Part shown: positions 17,980 through 26,987 of the stretch, piece by piece | How positions within the stretch are numbered: the stretch's first letter is position 1 | Layout: every line of letters begins with the position of its first letter | Source of the DNA: Pseudomonadaceae bacterium SI-3 | Lineage (GTDB): Bacteria > Pseudomonadota > Gammaproteobacteria > Pseudomonadales > Pseudomonadaceae | Direction: 5' to 3' | Length of the DNA: 64,000 nt | Assembly (NCBI GenBank): GCA_004010935.1 | Contig: CP026511.1 | Location: 3,162,001 to 3,226,000, forward strand | The notes under the pieces: generated by a model | The model's database searches: none | What the model was told of the DNA's origin: nothing | Seen by the model: the letters and a program-made list of their open reading frames with translations, nothing else | Position numbers and translations under genes: made by a program

Positions 17980-18741
17980 TCAGATTGCCGTGGCACCACC
18001 GTCGACCGCCAGCGCGTGGCCGGTGGTAAAGGCCGCACCATCGCTGCAGAGATAGAGCACTGCAGCGGCAATTTCTTCAACCTTGCCTACACGACCTACC
18101 GGATGCATGGCAGCGGCAAACTCTGCCTTGCGTGGGTCCGCCTCATAAGCACGACGAAACATGTCGGTATCGATCACCGCCGGGCAGACGGCGTTGACCC
18201 TGATTTTCTTCTTGGCGTACTCGATGGCTGCCGACTTGGTCAGGCCGATGACCGCATGCTTGGACGCCGAATAGATGCTCATCTTCGGCGCTGCCCCCAG
18301 GCCTGCCACCGACGCCGTATTGACGATGGCGCCGCCGCCCTGTGCGAGCATTAGCGGCAGCTGGTGCTTCATGCACAGCCAGACGCCTTTGACGTTGACC
18401 CCCATGATGGCGTCGAACTCGGCTTCACTGCCTTCAGCCAGGCGGCCCTGTTCGATTTCGATTCCGGCATTGTTGAAGGCGTAGTCGATGCGACCATAAG
18501 TCGCCACCGCCTGCTCGACCATCGCCTTGACCTCCGCGTCGCGGGTAACGTCACAGCGCACGAATACAGCCTCGCCGCCAGCCTCACGAATGGCTTCGGC
18601 GCAAGCCGCCCCGCCTTGCTCATCCACATCAGCCACGACTACCTTCAGCCCCTGCTCGGCGAACGCCAATGCTGTCGCGCGGCCAATGCCTGCCGCACCG
18701 CCGGTAACCAATGCAACCTGACCGGAAAAAGACATGCTCAT
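17980..18741 (-). CDS. Short-chain dehydrogenase/reductase
   Basis: The 253-residue Rossmann-fold oxidoreductase has the nucleotide-binding TGGAAGIGRA (about 15-24), NNAG (about 92-95), catalytic Ser in NTAS and YSASK (about 160-164), and a C-terminal TTGHALAVDGGATA loop. This is the classical SDR pattern with NAD(P)(H). The ATG at 18741 has AGGG 8 bases upstream; a second ATG lies two codons on. It is transcribed away from the reductase at 18956; the substrate is unknown. Confidence 0.88.
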   Translation of the reverse strand: MSMSFSGQVALVTGGAAGIGRATALAFAEQGLKVVVADVDEQGGAACAEAIREAGGEAVFVRCDVTRDAEVKAMVEQAVATYGRIDYAFNNAGIEIEQGRLAEGSEAEFDAIMGVNVKGVWLCMKHQLPLMLAQGGGAIVNTASVAGLGAAPKMSIYSASKHAVIGLTKSAAIEYAKKKIRVNAVCPAVIDTDMFRRAYEADPRKAEFAAAMHPVGRVGKVEEIAAAVLYLCSDGAAFTTGHALAVDGGATAI

Positions 18742-18955
18742 GCTAGATACCCTGATCGATTTAATGAAGGCGCCGAGTCCGAATGTGACTGCAAGCCAAA
18801 CGCTGGTCATGGTTATACCGCTATCCTTCCCTCCGATTAAGCAGGGGATGGCGATATCACTCACGCGGATGCCAATGCATTCCAGCACGCCCGCCTTGCT
18901 TGCAGTGCTGCTCCAGGGAGGCTAAACCAAGGGTTTGCACACACAAGAGGTTTCC

Positions 18956-19960
18956 ATGGACAAGACCAATCGCCAGTTCCTGCTGGCCAAGCGCCCGGTC
19001 GGCGCACCTAACCGCGAAACCTTCGAGTACGCGGAAAAACCGCTGGGCGAACTCGGCCAGAACCAGATACTGGTCAAGAACGAATACCTGTCGCTTGACC
19101 CAGCCATGCGAGGCTGGATGAACGATGCGAAGTCCTACATTCCCCCGGTCGGCATTGGCGAGGTGATGCGTGCCCTCGGCGTGGGAAAGGTCATCGCTTC
19201 CCAACATCCTGGGTTTGCCGAAGGCGATTACGTCAATGGCGCGCTGGGCGTGCAGGACTACTTCCTCGGCGAGCCGAAAGGCTTCTACAAGGTTGATCCG
19301 AACCAGGCGCCGCTGCCTCGCTACCTGTCTGCGCTAGGCATGACTGGCATGACCGCCTACTTCGGCCTGCTGTCTGTGGGTGAGCCGAAAGCCGGCGAAA
19401 CGGTGGTGATTTCCGGTGCAGCCGGAGCAGTTGGCAGCGTCGCGGGACAGATCGCCAAAATCAAAGGCTGTCGCGTAGTTGGGATCGCCGGTGGCGCCGA
19501 CAAGTGCCGCTTCCTCACCGAGGAGCTCGGATTCGACGCCGCCATCGATTACAAGAGCGAGGATGTGGCAGCAGGCCTGAAGCGTGAATGCCCGAAAGGC
19601 GTTGACGTGTACTTCGACAACGTGGGTGGCGACATCCTTGATGCAGTGCTGACGCGCATTGCCGTTGGCGCGCGCATCGTGATCTGCGGTGCTATCAGCC
19701 AGTACAACAACAAGGAGGCAGTCAAAGGCCCGGCCAACTACCTGTCGTTGCTGGTCAACCGCGGACGTATGCAAGGCATGGTGGTGATGGATTATGTCTC
19801 ACGTTATCCAGAAGCCATGAAAGACATGGCTGGCTGGATGCAGAGCGGTGAGCTGAAGAGCAAGGAAGATGTCGTCGAGGGCCTGGAGACTTTCCCAGAG
19901 ACATTGATGAAGCTGTTCACTGGCGGCAACTTCGGCAAGCTGGTGCTGAAGGTCAGCTGA
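18956..19960 (+). CDS. NADP-dependent oxidoreductase, CurA/alkenal reductase type
   Basis: The 334-residue zinc-independent medium-chain dehydrogenase/reductase starts MDKTNRQFLLAKRPVGAP and carries the family's SLDPAMRGWMND near residue 50. The nucleotide loop is VISGAAGAVGSVAGQIAKI, followed by GCRVVGIAGG, and VYFDNVGG precedes the C-terminal part. Family members reduce 2-alkenals, quinones or curcumin with NADPH. AGAGG lies 5 bases before the chosen ATG; an in-frame ATG 7 codons earlier lacks one. The physiological substrate is not indicated. Confidence 0.87.
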   Translation: MDKTNRQFLLAKRPVGAPNRETFEYAEKPLGELGQNQILVKNEYLSLDPAMRGWMNDAKSYIPPVGIGEVMRALGVGKVIASQHPGFAEGDYVNGALGVQDYFLGEPKGFYKVDPNQAPLPRYLSALGMTGMTAYFGLLSVGEPKAGETVVISGAAGAVGSVAGQIAKIKGCRVVGIAGGADKCRFLTEELGFDAAIDYKSEDVAAGLKRECPKGVDVYFDNVGGDILDAVLTRIAVGARIVICGAISQYNNKEAVKGPANYLSLLVNRGRMQGMVVMDYVSRYPEAMKDMAGWMQSGELKSKEDVVEGLETFPETLMKLFTGGNFGKLVLKVS

Positions 19961-20004
19961 GCGCGCTAAATCGCCGGTCGCCGCGATGGCGGCCGGCTAG
20001 TTGA

Positions 20005-20700
20005 TCACGCCAGTTCTGCAACGACTGCTGCCAACGCCTGAGCTGGATCGGCGGCCTGGGCGATCGGACGGCCGATCACTAAATAATCTGAACCTGCTGT
20101 AATCGCCTGCGCAGGGGTGAGAATGCGCCGCTGATCATCCGCTGCGCTGCCGGCGGGACGAATGCCCGGCGTCACCAGCTGCAAACCGGCGAACTGCGCT
20201 TTCAAGGGTTGCGCCTCCTGAGCCGAGCAGACCAGCCCATCCAGGCCCGCCTTCTCAGCCAGCCCTGCGAGACGCAATACTTGCTGCTGCGGTGGCAGAT
20301 CCAGGCCGATGTCAGCAAGGTCTGCCTGCTCCATGCTGGTCAACACCGTAACGCCGATCAGCAGTGGCTTCTGCCCGCTCAGCTTATCCAGCGCTTCCCG
20401 GCAAGCAGTCATCATCCGCAGGCCGCCCGAGCAATGCACGTTGACCATCCACACGCCCAGCTCTGCTGCCGCCTTGACGGCCATAGCCGTGGTGTTGGGG
20501 ATGTCGTGGAATTTCAAGTCGAGAAACACCTCGAAGCCTTTGGCCTGCAAAGCTTCCACCACCGGTGGGCCGCAACGGGTGAACAGTTCCTTGCCGACCT
20601 TGACGCGACACAGAGCCGGGTCTAGTTGGCCGGCCAATGCCAGCGCAGCATCACGGGAGGGGAAATCGAGCGCAACGATGATCGGAGTGTGGCAGGGCAT
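20005..20700 (-). CDS. pyrF: Orotidine 5'-phosphate decarboxylase
   Basis: The protein has 231 residues, normal length. It carries out the last step of UMP synthesis, decarboxylating OMP. The (beta/alpha)8 core shows VALDFPS, the catalytic [10 protein letters not shown] (Asp-Lys...Asp network), and the phosphate-gripper region VTPGIRPAG with VIGRPIAQA near the end. GAGGA lies 6 bases before the ATG. It is transcribed away from the DUF2897 gene. Confidence 0.96.
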   Translation of the reverse strand: MPCHTPIIVALDFPSRDAALALAGQLDPALCRVKVGKELFTRCGPPVVEALQAKGFEVFLDLKFHDIPNTTAMAVKAAAELGVWMVNVHCSGGLRMMTACREALDKLSGQKPLLIGVTVLTSMEQADLADIGLDLPPQQQVLRLAGLAEKAGLDGLVCSAQEAQPLKAQFAGLQLVTPGIRPAGSAADDQRRILTPAQAITAGSDYLVIGRPIAQAADPAQALAAVVAELA

Positions 20701-20861
20701 GGCACGTCCTCGGCAAAATTCGGCACGTATTGTCGCAGAAAAACCGGTAACCGGCGGAGCTGCTCAGACGCCCGCAAGGCCACAGTCCGCGCCGGGATGG
20801 CCTAACGCTGCAGCCGGGCGTAAGGTGGTGTACATACCGATCAAGCTACTGGAGAACTCAC

Positions 20862-21029
20862 ATGCCTTGGTATATCTGGCTTTTACTGGCTCTCGTAATC
20901 GGAACAATTATCGGCGGCTTGCTGATGTTGCGCGCAGGGGCCCGCAAGATTCCGCTGACCGACGAGCAAAAACAGCGCATCGCTCAGCGTAATGCCGAGG
21001 CAGATGCCCAAGACGCTCGGGATCGCTGA
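20862..21029 (+). CDS. DUF2897 small membrane protein
   Basis: A 55-codon gene. It reads MPWYIWLLLALVIGTIIGGL followed by a basic then Gln/Ala/Asp-rich tail ending AQDARDR. There is one membrane helix (about 4-25) and a short cytoplasmic tail. The pattern is that of the DUF2897 family of gamma-proteobacteria. GGAG precedes the ATG by 8 bases. Function is unknown. Confidence 0.82.
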   Translation: MPWYIWLLLALVIGTIIGGLLMLRAGARKIPLTDEQKQRIAQRNAEADAQDARDR

Positions 21030-21167
21030 ACACAGCCTTGCGTAGCACTGCGTCCACTCGGCTTGGCACCCATGAACCGCGCGTCTATAAAGTGCTGCAA
21101 TCAGCGGCCATCGATGGCCTTTGGCCATGATTCAGGCGATCATTCATCCTCTCAACAGGATGATTGA

Positions 21168-23747
21168 ATGTCAGCATCTCGCTCCCTCACCGATAACCTC
21201 GACCCCAACGCTAAAAGCGCCTTCGCTCGTCGCACCCTGCCCGGCATCGCCTGCCTATTGGCGGCCGCGCTTCTGGCGGCTGCGGTTGCGGTTATCCAAA
21301 TCGCCAGCACTATTGACAGTGATGCGCTTGTGCGGGAGCGCTTCCTGACGGGCAAGGCGTTTGAAGCGCACCAACGCGGCATGAGCCGCCACGTAGCGGA
21401 TAACGCGTTCTGGGGTGATGCCTATGCCAATCTGAGCAGTCGGGTGAACCTGAACTGGGCATACGAACAAGAAAACCTGGGGCCTTCGCTGTACCAGGAT
21501 TTTGGCTACGACGCCGTTTTCGTGATCGATCCGGACGGGAAAACCACCTACTCGGTCATTCGCGGTGAACTTGTTCAGGTCGATGCGCAGCAATGGCTCA
21601 AGAACGGGCTAAAAACGCTGCTGATCGATGCGCGGATAGCCCTTGAGGATGACGAGACGTCCGCTGGCATACTCACCGCCGAAGGCCATCCGGCCATGGC
21701 GACTGCTGCAGTGATGACCACCGGGGGCAGCGATATCGAAGAGCAACCCGGCCCTGCCTCGGTATTGGTCTTCGTTGACCTGATGGACCCCGAGTGGCTG
21801 CTTGACCTCGGAGAAGCCTACGCCGTCGAAGGCCTGCGCGTAGACCGCGGCAACGAGCATATCGAGGGTGCACAGGTCGAACTCAACAGGCTCGATGGCT
21901 CGCCAGTGCGTTTTACCTGGAGCGTGTCGCAACCCGGTGAATATCTGCTGTGGATCACGTTGCCGGTGCTCGGTGCAGTCACTCTCGGGCTCAGCCTGCT
22001 GGCCTGGCTGCTGTTGTGCCAGGCACTCAAAACCGTCCGCATCATGGACGCCAGCTACAGGCGCCTGGTGATCAGCCGCACCGCATTGGCGGCCAGTGAA
22101 GAGCGCTTTCGTGACGTGGCGGAAGCTGCTTCCGACTGGATATGGGAAACGGACCATCATGTCCAGCTCACCTACCTGTCTGCTCGCTTCGAGGAAATTA
22201 CCGGGCATGTGCCTGCGACCTGGATTGGCCGCCCGCTGATCGGCCTGCTGGTCACTGATCACGCCGCACTGCAGGAATGGCTGAGCGGTAAACACAACGT
22301 GCCGCTGCGTTGCAGCTATCACGCCGCGGATGGATGCGTGCGGCATTGTCGCCTGTCTGCCCGGGAGATCCGCGATGGCGGCCGACTGCTGGGATATCGC
22401 GGCACTGCCAGCGATGTCACCGAAGAGACCAAGGCACAGGCTCGTGTCCAATACTTGTCTCAGCATGACGCCTTGACCGGCTTGCCCAACCGAAATCGGC
22501 TGCGCGATTACCTCGAGAGCAAACTCAATTCGCTAACCACCGCGTCGCGGCTGACCGTTCTCTATATCGATCTGGATCGCTTCAAGCCGGTGAATGACAC
22601 CCTCGGTCATGGCGCCGGCGACGAGGTCCTTATCGGTGTCGCCAACCGTCTGAAACAGTGCATCCGAGGTGACGATCTGGTCGCCCGCCTGGGCGGCGAT
22701 GAGTTCGTCATGGTGATGAGCCGCTTACAACACAACGAAGACATCGAGGCGCTATGTGCCCGCGTTGTCGGTGCCATCAGCGAGCCATTCAGCTATGAGG
22801 ACAAGCAGATCCACATAGGCGCCAGCGTCGGAATTGCCTTGGCGCCTACCGATGCCAGCCAGGCCAGCGAGCTGCTGCGGTGCGCCGACATCGCCTTGTA
22901 TCAGGCCAAGGCCGACGGGCGTGGCACCTGGTGCTTCTATGGCATTGAGATGGACAAGCGACTGCATGAACGGCGCAGTCAGGAAGACGAGCTGCGCCAA
23001 GCGATTGCCGAAGGTCAGTTCGAAGCGTATTACCAGCCCCGTTATCTGAGCGAAGACATGCGTATCAATGGTGCTGAAGCGTTGCTGCGCTGGCACCATC
23101 CCAGCCGGGGTCTGCTGCTACCCGAACAATTCATTCCGCTGGCAGAAGAGACCGGGCTGATCGTGCCACTGGGCGAATGGGTGCTGCGCGAGGCCTGCTT
23201 CGAGGCGGCAAACTGGAGTGATGACCTGGTTGTGTCTGTCAATCTATCGCCGCTGCAACTTCGCATTGGCGATCTCCACCAGGTGATACTCAGCGCGCTC
23301 GGTGATAGTGGCTTGCCCGCAAACCGACTGGAACTGGAGATTACCGAAACCGCGTTGCTGCAGGAAAACGAGAGCACTCTGGGTGTGCTCAATCGGCTGA
23401 AATCGCTCGGCCTGCGACTGGCAATGGATGACTTCGGCACTGGCTACTCATCGCTGAGCAACCTACGTAACTACCCGTTCGACATGATCAAGATCGACGG
23501 CAGTTTCATTGCGGGCATGTCCCTCTCAGTAGAAAACCATTCCATTGTCAAAGCGTTGATCGACCTCGGCCGTGGTTTGCGTATGCGCGTTACCGCTGAA
23601 GGTGTGGAAACGCTGGAACAGCTGAACCTACTGCTGGCTGACGGTTGTAGCGAACTGCAAGGGTTCCACATGAGCCATCCGCTGCCCGCGAAGGAGCTCA
23701 GCGCGTTGCTCAGCAAGGCCCGTCCGGCCGACGAGGCGAATCCATAA
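21168..23747 (+). CDS. CHASE4-PAS-GGDEF-EAL c-di-GMP signalling protein
   Basis: The 859-residue protein has a membrane helix (about 24-47), a periplasmic CHASE4 sensor domain (about 60-230, DNAFWGDAYANL), a second helix (about 263-285), PAS (about 310-425), GGDEF (about 430-590) and EAL (about 605-850). The cyclase signature GGDEF is intact at 509-513, with an RxxD inhibitory site (RGDD) 5 residues before it. The phosphodiesterase EALLRW begins at E637, and DDFGTGYSS is present. Both activities are therefore plausible; which prevails cannot be told. ATG at 21168 is preceded by AGGATGATTGA. Confidence 0.93.
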   Translation: MSASRSLTDNLDPNAKSAFARRTLPGIACLLAAALLAAAVAVIQIASTIDSDALVRERFLTGKAFEAHQRGMSRHVADNAFWGDAYANLSSRVNLNWAYEQENLGPSLYQDFGYDAVFVIDPDGKTTYSVIRGELVQVDAQQWLKNGLKTLLIDARIALEDDETSAGILTAEGHPAMATAAVMTTGGSDIEEQPGPASVLVFVDLMDPEWLLDLGEAYAVEGLRVDRGNEHIEGAQVELNRLDGSPVRFTWSVSQPGEYLLWITLPVLGAVTLGLSLLAWLLLCQALKTVRIMDASYRRLVISRTALAASEERFRDVAEAASDWIWETDHHVQLTYLSARFEEITGHVPATWIGRPLIGLLVTDHAALQEWLSGKHNVPLRCSYHAADGCVRHCRLSAREIRDGGRLLGYRGTASDVTEETKAQARVQYLSQHDALTGLPNRNRLRDYLESKLNSLTTASRLTVLYIDLDRFKPVNDTLGHGAGDEVLIGVANRLKQCIRGDDLVARLGGDEFVMVMSRLQHNEDIEALCARVVGAISEPFSYEDKQIHIGASVGIALAPTDASQASELLRCADIALYQAKADGRGTWCFYGIEMDKRLHERRSQEDELRQAIAEGQFEAYYQPRYLSEDMRINGAEALLRWHHPSRGLLLPEQFIPLAEETGLIVPLGEWVLREACFEAANWSDDLVVSVNLSPLQLRIGDLHQVILSALGDSGLPANRLELEITETALLQENESTLGVLNRLKSLGLRLAMDDFGTGYSSLSNLRNYPFDMIKIDGSFIAGMSLSVENHSIVKALIDLGRGLRMRVTAEGVETLEQLNLLLADGCSELQGFHMSHPLPAKELSALLSKARPADEANP

Positions 23748-23760
23748 TCCGTCAGCACAT

Positions 23761-24270
23761 TCAACGCTTGAGTTCGAAATTGATCTGCGCCCCATCGATG
23801 ATGGCTTCGTCCTGGACCATTCCTGGCAAAAGCTCGCCGCTCATCTGCAGCGAGCGAGAGTCCTGACTGGATTCGAACAGCGGCGGAAGCAAACTCAGGG
23901 ACGTCGGTTCGTCCGCTGGACCGAGGCTTTCGGTCCAATCCTCCGGTAGGCTCAGGTCGAGATCCGGCTCGGGCAGTTCCACCTTCTCCAGCTTGGTCTT
24001 TGGCGCAGCGGCGGGTGCACCCTTGACCTTTGGCGGAGGGGCCGCGGGTTCGGCTGGTGATGGTTCGGGGTTCGCTACCAAAGCCGACTCGGTTTCGATC
24101 TCGATGCTCTCCGGGCGATCCCTCGCATCCAGCTTGGGCTCGGCTATTACCGGCGCAGCAGTATCAGGCGTCGAAACAGTGACCTTGGGCGGTGCAGGAG
24201 GCGCAGGCTGATCCGGAACCTTGTCGCAGGCGCCAAGGAGCGATAGCCCCACCAGCATCAGCCATCTCAT
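23761..24270 (-). CDS. Proline-rich lipoprotein of unknown function
   Basis: The product has 169 residues from the ATG at 24270, which has GGAGG 7 bases upstream. A lipobox (LLGAC) ends a short signal peptide, so Cys15 should be lipidated and the protein anchored in a membrane. The mature part is Pro/Ala/Glu-rich (about 20-100) and then acidic, with repeated LPEPDLDLSLPED-type text. No domain is recognised. It lies 21 bases after the MocR-type gene and may be co-transcribed with it. Confidence 0.78.
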   Translation of the reverse strand: MRWLMLVGLSLLGACDKVPDQPAPPAPPKVTVSTPDTAAPVIAEPKLDARDRPESIEIETESALVANPEPSPAEPAAPPPKVKGAPAAAPKTKLEKVELPEPDLDLSLPEDWTESLGPADEPTSLSLLPPLFESSQDSRSLQMSGELLPGMVQDEAIIDGAQINFELKR

Positions 24271-24291
24271 CTGCCGCCCTCCTCGTATCAA

Positions 24292-25722
24292 TTAGCTCGA
24301 TTGTCGGCAAAGCTCTCCAGCAAGCTCACCCAAGGTCTTCAATGCTCGCTCCGCCTCGGCCGTCCAGGGCAGCGCGCAGTTGAGCCGCACACAGTGATTG
24401 AACTGCTCAGTGTTGCTGAAAATCAGACCCGGCGCGATGCTGATCCCCCGCTGCAACGCCTGGACATGCAGATCCTTGGTATTCACCCGGGCCGGTAAAC
24501 TGACCCAGAGAATGAAACCGCCCGTAGGTCGAGTCATCTGAGTGCCTTCCGGGAAGTAACGTTGCACGGCCAATTGGAAAGCGCTGAGATTCTTTCGGTA
24601 CTCGTGGCGGATGTAGCGCAAATGGCGGTCATAACCCCCATTTTCCAGATACGCGGCAACGCCCATCTGCGTAACGCTGCAGGCCGAATGCGTGCTGAAG
24701 GTCTGCAAACGCTTAATCTCCTCACGGTAGCGGCCAGGAATAATCCAGCCAATACGCACACCGGGTGAAATGGTCTTGGAGAAGCTTGAGCAATAAATCA
24801 CCCGCCCCTCGGTATCATTGGATTTGAGCGCCCTGATCGACCCGACGTCGAACAACAACTCGCCGTAGATATCGTCTTCGACAATCTGAATGTCGAAATT
24901 CGCTGCCAGCTTCAGCAACTGCTTCTGCCGTACGTCGGGAACACTGCCACCGAGCGGATTGCTTAAACGCGCCGTCAGTACCAGCGCCTTGATCGGCCAC
25001 TGGCTGGCCGCGAGCTGCAACGCTTCGAGGCTAAGCCCGGTATCCGGATCACAAGGGATCTCGATCACCTTGAGCCCGAGCAAATCGGCCAATTGCAGCA
25101 AACCGTAGTAACTGGGCGACTCCGCTGCGATCAAATCGCCGGGTTTGGTCAGCACGCGCAAGGACATCTGCAGCGCATCGACGCAGCCGTGCGTAATCAC
25201 CACGTCGTCAGGTCCGACGACCACGCCCGCGTCGCGCATGCGAATCGCCACCTGCCGGCGTAGCGGCTCGTAGCCGGGGCTGAACATGTAGCTGAATGCC
25301 TGCTGACTCTGGAAACGAGTGACCTTGGCGAGCTGTTGATGTAACGCACGAGCCGGTAGATAGTCCACGTGCGGTACGGCGGCACCTAGCGGTATAAGCC
25401 CGTCACGGCGCGATTCACTGAGCACCTGATTGATGATGCTGCTGCGGGTGACCAACGTCGGCCGTTCGACCTGAGCGATATCCGGTGTGGGCGCGGTCAG
25501 TGCGGGAGTGTGATGAACGTAGAAACCGGATTGCGGACGGGCGCGGATCATGCCCTGGTCTTCCAGATTGGCATAGGCCTGCAGGACCGTCGCGTGGCTG
25601 ACGTTCAGCTGCATGCTCATTTTGCGCACCGAGGGCACCCGCTCGCCCGGGCGATAGACGCCTCGCCGGATATCGTCGGCGAGCTGGTGTGCAATACGCT
25701 GATAAAGCAACAGATTGGTCAT
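24292..25722 (-). CDS. MocR-type regulator (GntR helix-turn-helix fused to aminotransferase fold)
   Basis: The 476-residue protein starts at ATG 25722 (MTNLLLYQRIAHQLADDIRR). The N-terminal winged helix (about 1-70) holds GERVPSVRKMSMQLNVSHATV. A fold-type I PLP-dependent aminotransferase domain (about 100-470) follows, with VEDDIYGELLF and the PLP lysine in SSFSKTISPGVRIGW. MocR proteins usually sense a PLP ligand or amino compound and bind direct repeats next to their own promoter; such repeats are visible at 25784-25819. The regulated pathway is unknown. Confidence 0.9.
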   Translation of the reverse strand: MTNLLLYQRIAHQLADDIRRGVYRPGERVPSVRKMSMQLNVSHATVLQAYANLEDQGMIRARPQSGFYVHHTPALTAPTPDIAQVERPTLVTRSSIINQVLSESRRDGLIPLGAAVPHVDYLPARALHQQLAKVTRFQSQQAFSYMFSPGYEPLRRQVAIRMRDAGVVVGPDDVVITHGCVDALQMSLRVLTKPGDLIAAESPSYYGLLQLADLLGLKVIEIPCDPDTGLSLEALQLAASQWPIKALVLTARLSNPLGGSVPDVRQKQLLKLAANFDIQIVEDDIYGELLFDVGSIRALKSNDTEGRVIYCSSFSKTISPGVRIGWIIPGRYREEIKRLQTFSTHSACSVTQMGVAAYLENGGYDRHLRYIRHEYRKNLSAFQLAVQRYFPEGTQMTRPTGGFILWVSLPARVNTKDLHVQALQRGISIAPGLIFSNTEQFNHCVRLNCALPWTAEAERALKTLGELAGELCRQSS

Positions 25723-25746
25723 TTCGTCCGTCTCCGCCAACTGGAC

Positions 25747-25819
25747 CATAACAGTAGTACAACACCGTTATGCACGACCAATACAGTTACCCGCTAACTC
25801 GCCGACACAGTCAGTTACC
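25747..25819. promoter_or_regulatory. Direct and inverted repeats upstream of the MocR-type gene
   Basis: CAGTTACC occurs at 25784-25791 (read CAGTTACCC) and again at 25812-25819, 28 bases apart. An inverted pair CATAAC (25747-25752) and GTTATG (25767-25772) lies nearer the gene. Direct repeats in this position are typical MocR operators. Assignment is by position only. Confidence 0.45.
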
Positions 25820-25836
25820 TTTATAACTATCTGAGT

Positions 25837-26643
25837 TCAACGGGGGCTGCTCAGACGTCCTTGCTCGTCAGAAAACAAAACCTCGACCCGCCGATTCTGT
25901 GCACGTCCGCGCGCCGACGCGTTCTCGGCGACGCGATATTGCTCGCCATAGCCGACCACCTCGATACGCCCCGCATCGATCCCGAGGCTTTGCATGAAGT
26001 CGCCGACCGTTTGCGCACGCGCCTTGGACAAGGCGAGGTTTTCGGCCGCATCCCCGCGATTGTCCGTATAGCCCTCGATCCGGACCCGCCGCTTGGGATT
26101 GAGCTGCAGGAAATGGACGACCTTGAGCAGCGTGCGGTTGGCGGATGCGCCTAGTTCGGCACTGGCCGCCCTGAACAGCACGTCACCCAGGGTCATGACC
26201 AGACCGCGATCGGTCTCGGCCGCCGCCAGGCTGACCATCTGATCCTCCAGCCAGCGCCCCTGATGTTGCATGTCGAGCATCCTGGCTTCCTGTACAGCCT
26301 GACGTAGACGCTCTAGCTCCATGCTCAGCTGGGTCGCGCGCCTTTGATTCTGTAACTGTTCGCTGTGCTGGCGCGCAATCTCGCTATAACGTTTGCTGAG
26401 GTAGGCATAATGAATGACATCCTCTGCGCTACCCCAGTAGCCAGCGAAGCGCTTTGCGCGCTCCAGTGACTCGCCCGCCCGCATAACGTCCTTGGGCGCA
26501 TCCTGAAGGATCTGCGGCACTTCACTGATGCTCTGAAAAGTCATGGCTGCGTCTTCCAGCTGTTGCTGCGACTCGTGCGTCGCGCAACCTGAAAGTGCGC
26601 CAAGCGCTACCAGCAGCGCGGGTATTAGATAGACCGGCTTCAC
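25837..26643 (-). CDS. OmpA-family lipoprotein
   Basis: The 268-residue product starts at GTG 26643, whose codon overlaps the preceding stop (GTGA). A lipobox (ALSGC) follows the signal peptide. The N-terminal part (about 25-150) is helical and DUF4398-like, and the C-terminal OmpA peptidoglycan-binding domain (about 150-262) has RIEGYTDNRGDAAENLALSKARAQ and RGRAQNRRVEV. The protein probably tethers the outer membrane to peptidoglycan. It is the last gene of a three-gene unit with the DUF4398 lipoprotein and a solute-binding protein. Confidence 0.9.
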   Translation of the reverse strand: MKPVYLIPALLVALGALSGCATHESQQQLEDAAMTFQSISEVPQILQDAPKDVMRAGESLERAKRFAGYWGSAEDVIHYAYLSKRYSEIARQHSEQLQNQRRATQLSMELERLRQAVQEARMLDMQHQGRWLEDQMVSLAAAETDRGLVMTLGDVLFRAASAELGASANRTLLKVVHFLQLNPKRRVRIEGYTDNRGDAAENLALSKARAQTVGDFMQSLGIDAGRIEVVGYGEQYRVAENASARGRAQNRRVEVLFSDEQGRLSSPR

Positions 26644-26978
26644 TGCAACGCTCCCAGCTGTTCTCGCAAGCGCGCGATACGGCGGTGCAACTCCGCCAGC
26701 CCCTGCTGACTTTTCTCATTAAGCAAGCGGGCCTCGGCAAGTCGCGAGTCAAGTTCGGCTTGCTCGGCTTGCAGGCGTGCCTCTCGATAATGCTCGCTCT
26801 TCATCGCTGCCTCCGCAGCCGCCAGTTTCTGCTCAGCCAGTGTCAGATCCGAAGCGCCCAACGAGCGTGCCTGGTTCAACGCCTGCTCGGTAAGTCGCAG
26901 CTGTTCAATGGGAGCGGGATCGCTGGCACAACCAACCATTGCGAACAGCACGAGCGTGCCGCAAAGATGTTTTATCAA
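26640..26978 (-). CDS. DUF4398 lipoprotein
   Basis: The 112-residue lipoprotein has signal MIKHLCGTLVLFAMVGC (lipobox MVGC) and a mature helical domain rich in Ala, Glu, Gln and Leu (LAEQKLAAAEAAMKSEHYREAR), which is the DUF4398 pattern. Its stop overlaps the next gene's start. It is predicted to form helical hairpins at the inner face of the outer membrane, perhaps pairing with the OmpA-like partner, whose N-terminal half looks similar. Function is unknown. Confidence 0.86.
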   Translation of the reverse strand: MIKHLCGTLVLFAMVGCASDPAPIEQLRLTEQALNQARSLGASDLTLAEQKLAAAEAAMKSEHYREARLQAEQAELDSRLAEARLLNEKSQQGLAELHRRIARLREQLGALQ

Positions 26979-26987
26979 GTGAAAATC

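Noticed and set aside
18883..18902. Sigma-54-like sequence before the reductase gene at 18956
   Set aside because: It reads AGCACG-N6-TTGCTT; spacing is wrong and the invariant GG is missing.
19973..19997. Hairpin between the convergent reductase and pyrF genes as a terminator
   Set aside because: The arms GCCGGTCGCC and GGCGGCCGGC pair only with a bulge, and no U-tract follows on either strand.
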